A program made the position numbers and the translations under genes. Positions 6,689 to 6,846 of a stretch of 6,846 bases of DNA are shown piece by piece (the stretch's first letter is position 1; the number at the start of each line of letters is the position of its first letter). The notes beneath the pieces are model-generated. The model was given only the letters and a program-made list of their open reading frames with translations, ran no database searches and had not been told where the DNA came from. Origin of the DNA: Alphaproteobacteria bacterium (GTDB taxonomy: Bacteria > Pseudomonadota > Alphaproteobacteria > RF32 > CAG-239); assembly GCA_017477035.1 (NCBI GenBank), contig JAFUXW010000199.1, positions 1 to 6,846 of the forward strand, in the 5' to 3' direction.

Positions 6689-6707
6689 CAAGCAACAATA
6701 TTGTTAA
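6685..6707. repeat. Inverted repeat at the rpmB transcription start
   Basis: TTAACAA (6685-6691) and TTGTTAA (6701-6707) are perfect inverted copies 9 bp apart. A second perfect palindrome, AACAATATTGTT (6694-6705), overlaps the right copy. The left copy overlaps the -10 box, so a bound protein could block the promoter. The AT-rich composition makes chance a real alternative. Confidence 0.35.
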
Positions 6708-6729
6708 AATTAATTTAAGGAAATTTAAA

Positions 6730-6846
6730 ATGTCTAAAAAATGTGATATCTTAGGCACCGGCGTTCAAAGTGGTAACAATGTCAGCCACGCCAACAACAA
6801 AACACGTCGCCGCTTTATGCCTAACTTGCAAGTTGTTTCGTTGTTC
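6730..6846 (+). CDS. rpmB: 50S ribosomal protein L28, 3' end outside window
   Basis: Thirty-nine codons from the ATG at 6730 to the right edge. The N-terminus has the L28 pattern: Met-Ser-Lys-Lys-Cys-Asp then [16 protein letters not shown], followed by [11 protein letters not shown]28 is a small protein of the large ribosomal subunit, bound to 23S rRNA. The start is supported by AAGG at 6717-6720, 9 nt upstream. The [15 protein letters not shown] wording is close to what I know from Alphaproteobacteria, and it is the main taxonomic clue in the window. It is transcribed divergently from tRNA-Arg. Confidence 0.95.
   Translation, partial: MSKKCDILGTGVQSGNNVSHANNKTRRRFMPNLQVVSLF

Overview
The window is AT-rich chromosomal DNA, probably from a low-GC alphaproteobacterium, for example an uncultured gut- or host-associated lineage. 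The best taxonomic clue is the ribosomal protein L28 start at the right end, whose N-terminus ([15 protein letters not shown]) looks alphaproteobacterial. An orphan VirB8-type protein and an exported ankyrin-repeat protein fit such a lineage. The assignment is inference from protein similarity read by eye.

Layout from left to right. (1) Positions 1-1851, minus strand: a TolC-like outer-membrane efflux protein, probably a lipoprotein, cut off at the left edge. Its C-terminal part carries an unexpected dystroglycan/cadherin-like (CADG, Ig-fold) domain. (2) A 118-bp divergent promoter region. (3) Positions 1970-2749, plus strand: a single-pass membrane protein of the VirB8 family (type IV secretion) with no other secretion gene in view. 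(4) A 257-bp convergent intergenic region holding a nested AT-rich palindrome and the hppA terminator. (5) Positions 3007-5520, minus strand: a long membrane-bound ion-pumping pyrophosphatase of a divergent subgroup, with a signal-peptide-like N-terminus. (6) Positions 5653-6381, minus strand: an exported ankyrin-repeat protein with its own promoter. (7) Positions 6515-6591, minus strand: tRNA-Arg(CCG) with encoded CCA, followed by a strong intrinsic terminator. (8) From 6730, plus strand: rpmB (L28), cut off at the right edge and preceded by a good sigma-70-type promoter.

The genes do not form one pathway. hppA and rpmB are energy and translation housekeeping genes. The TolC-like and VirB8-like genes are divergent neighbours that share a control region, and both belong to envelope transport or secretion families, so a functional link is possible but unproven. 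The ankyrin gene lies upstream of hppA on the same strand with a 132-bp gap and no clear terminator between them, so read-through into hppA is possible. No gap without a gene exceeds 300 bases. There are no CRISPR arrays, insertion sequences or transposases.
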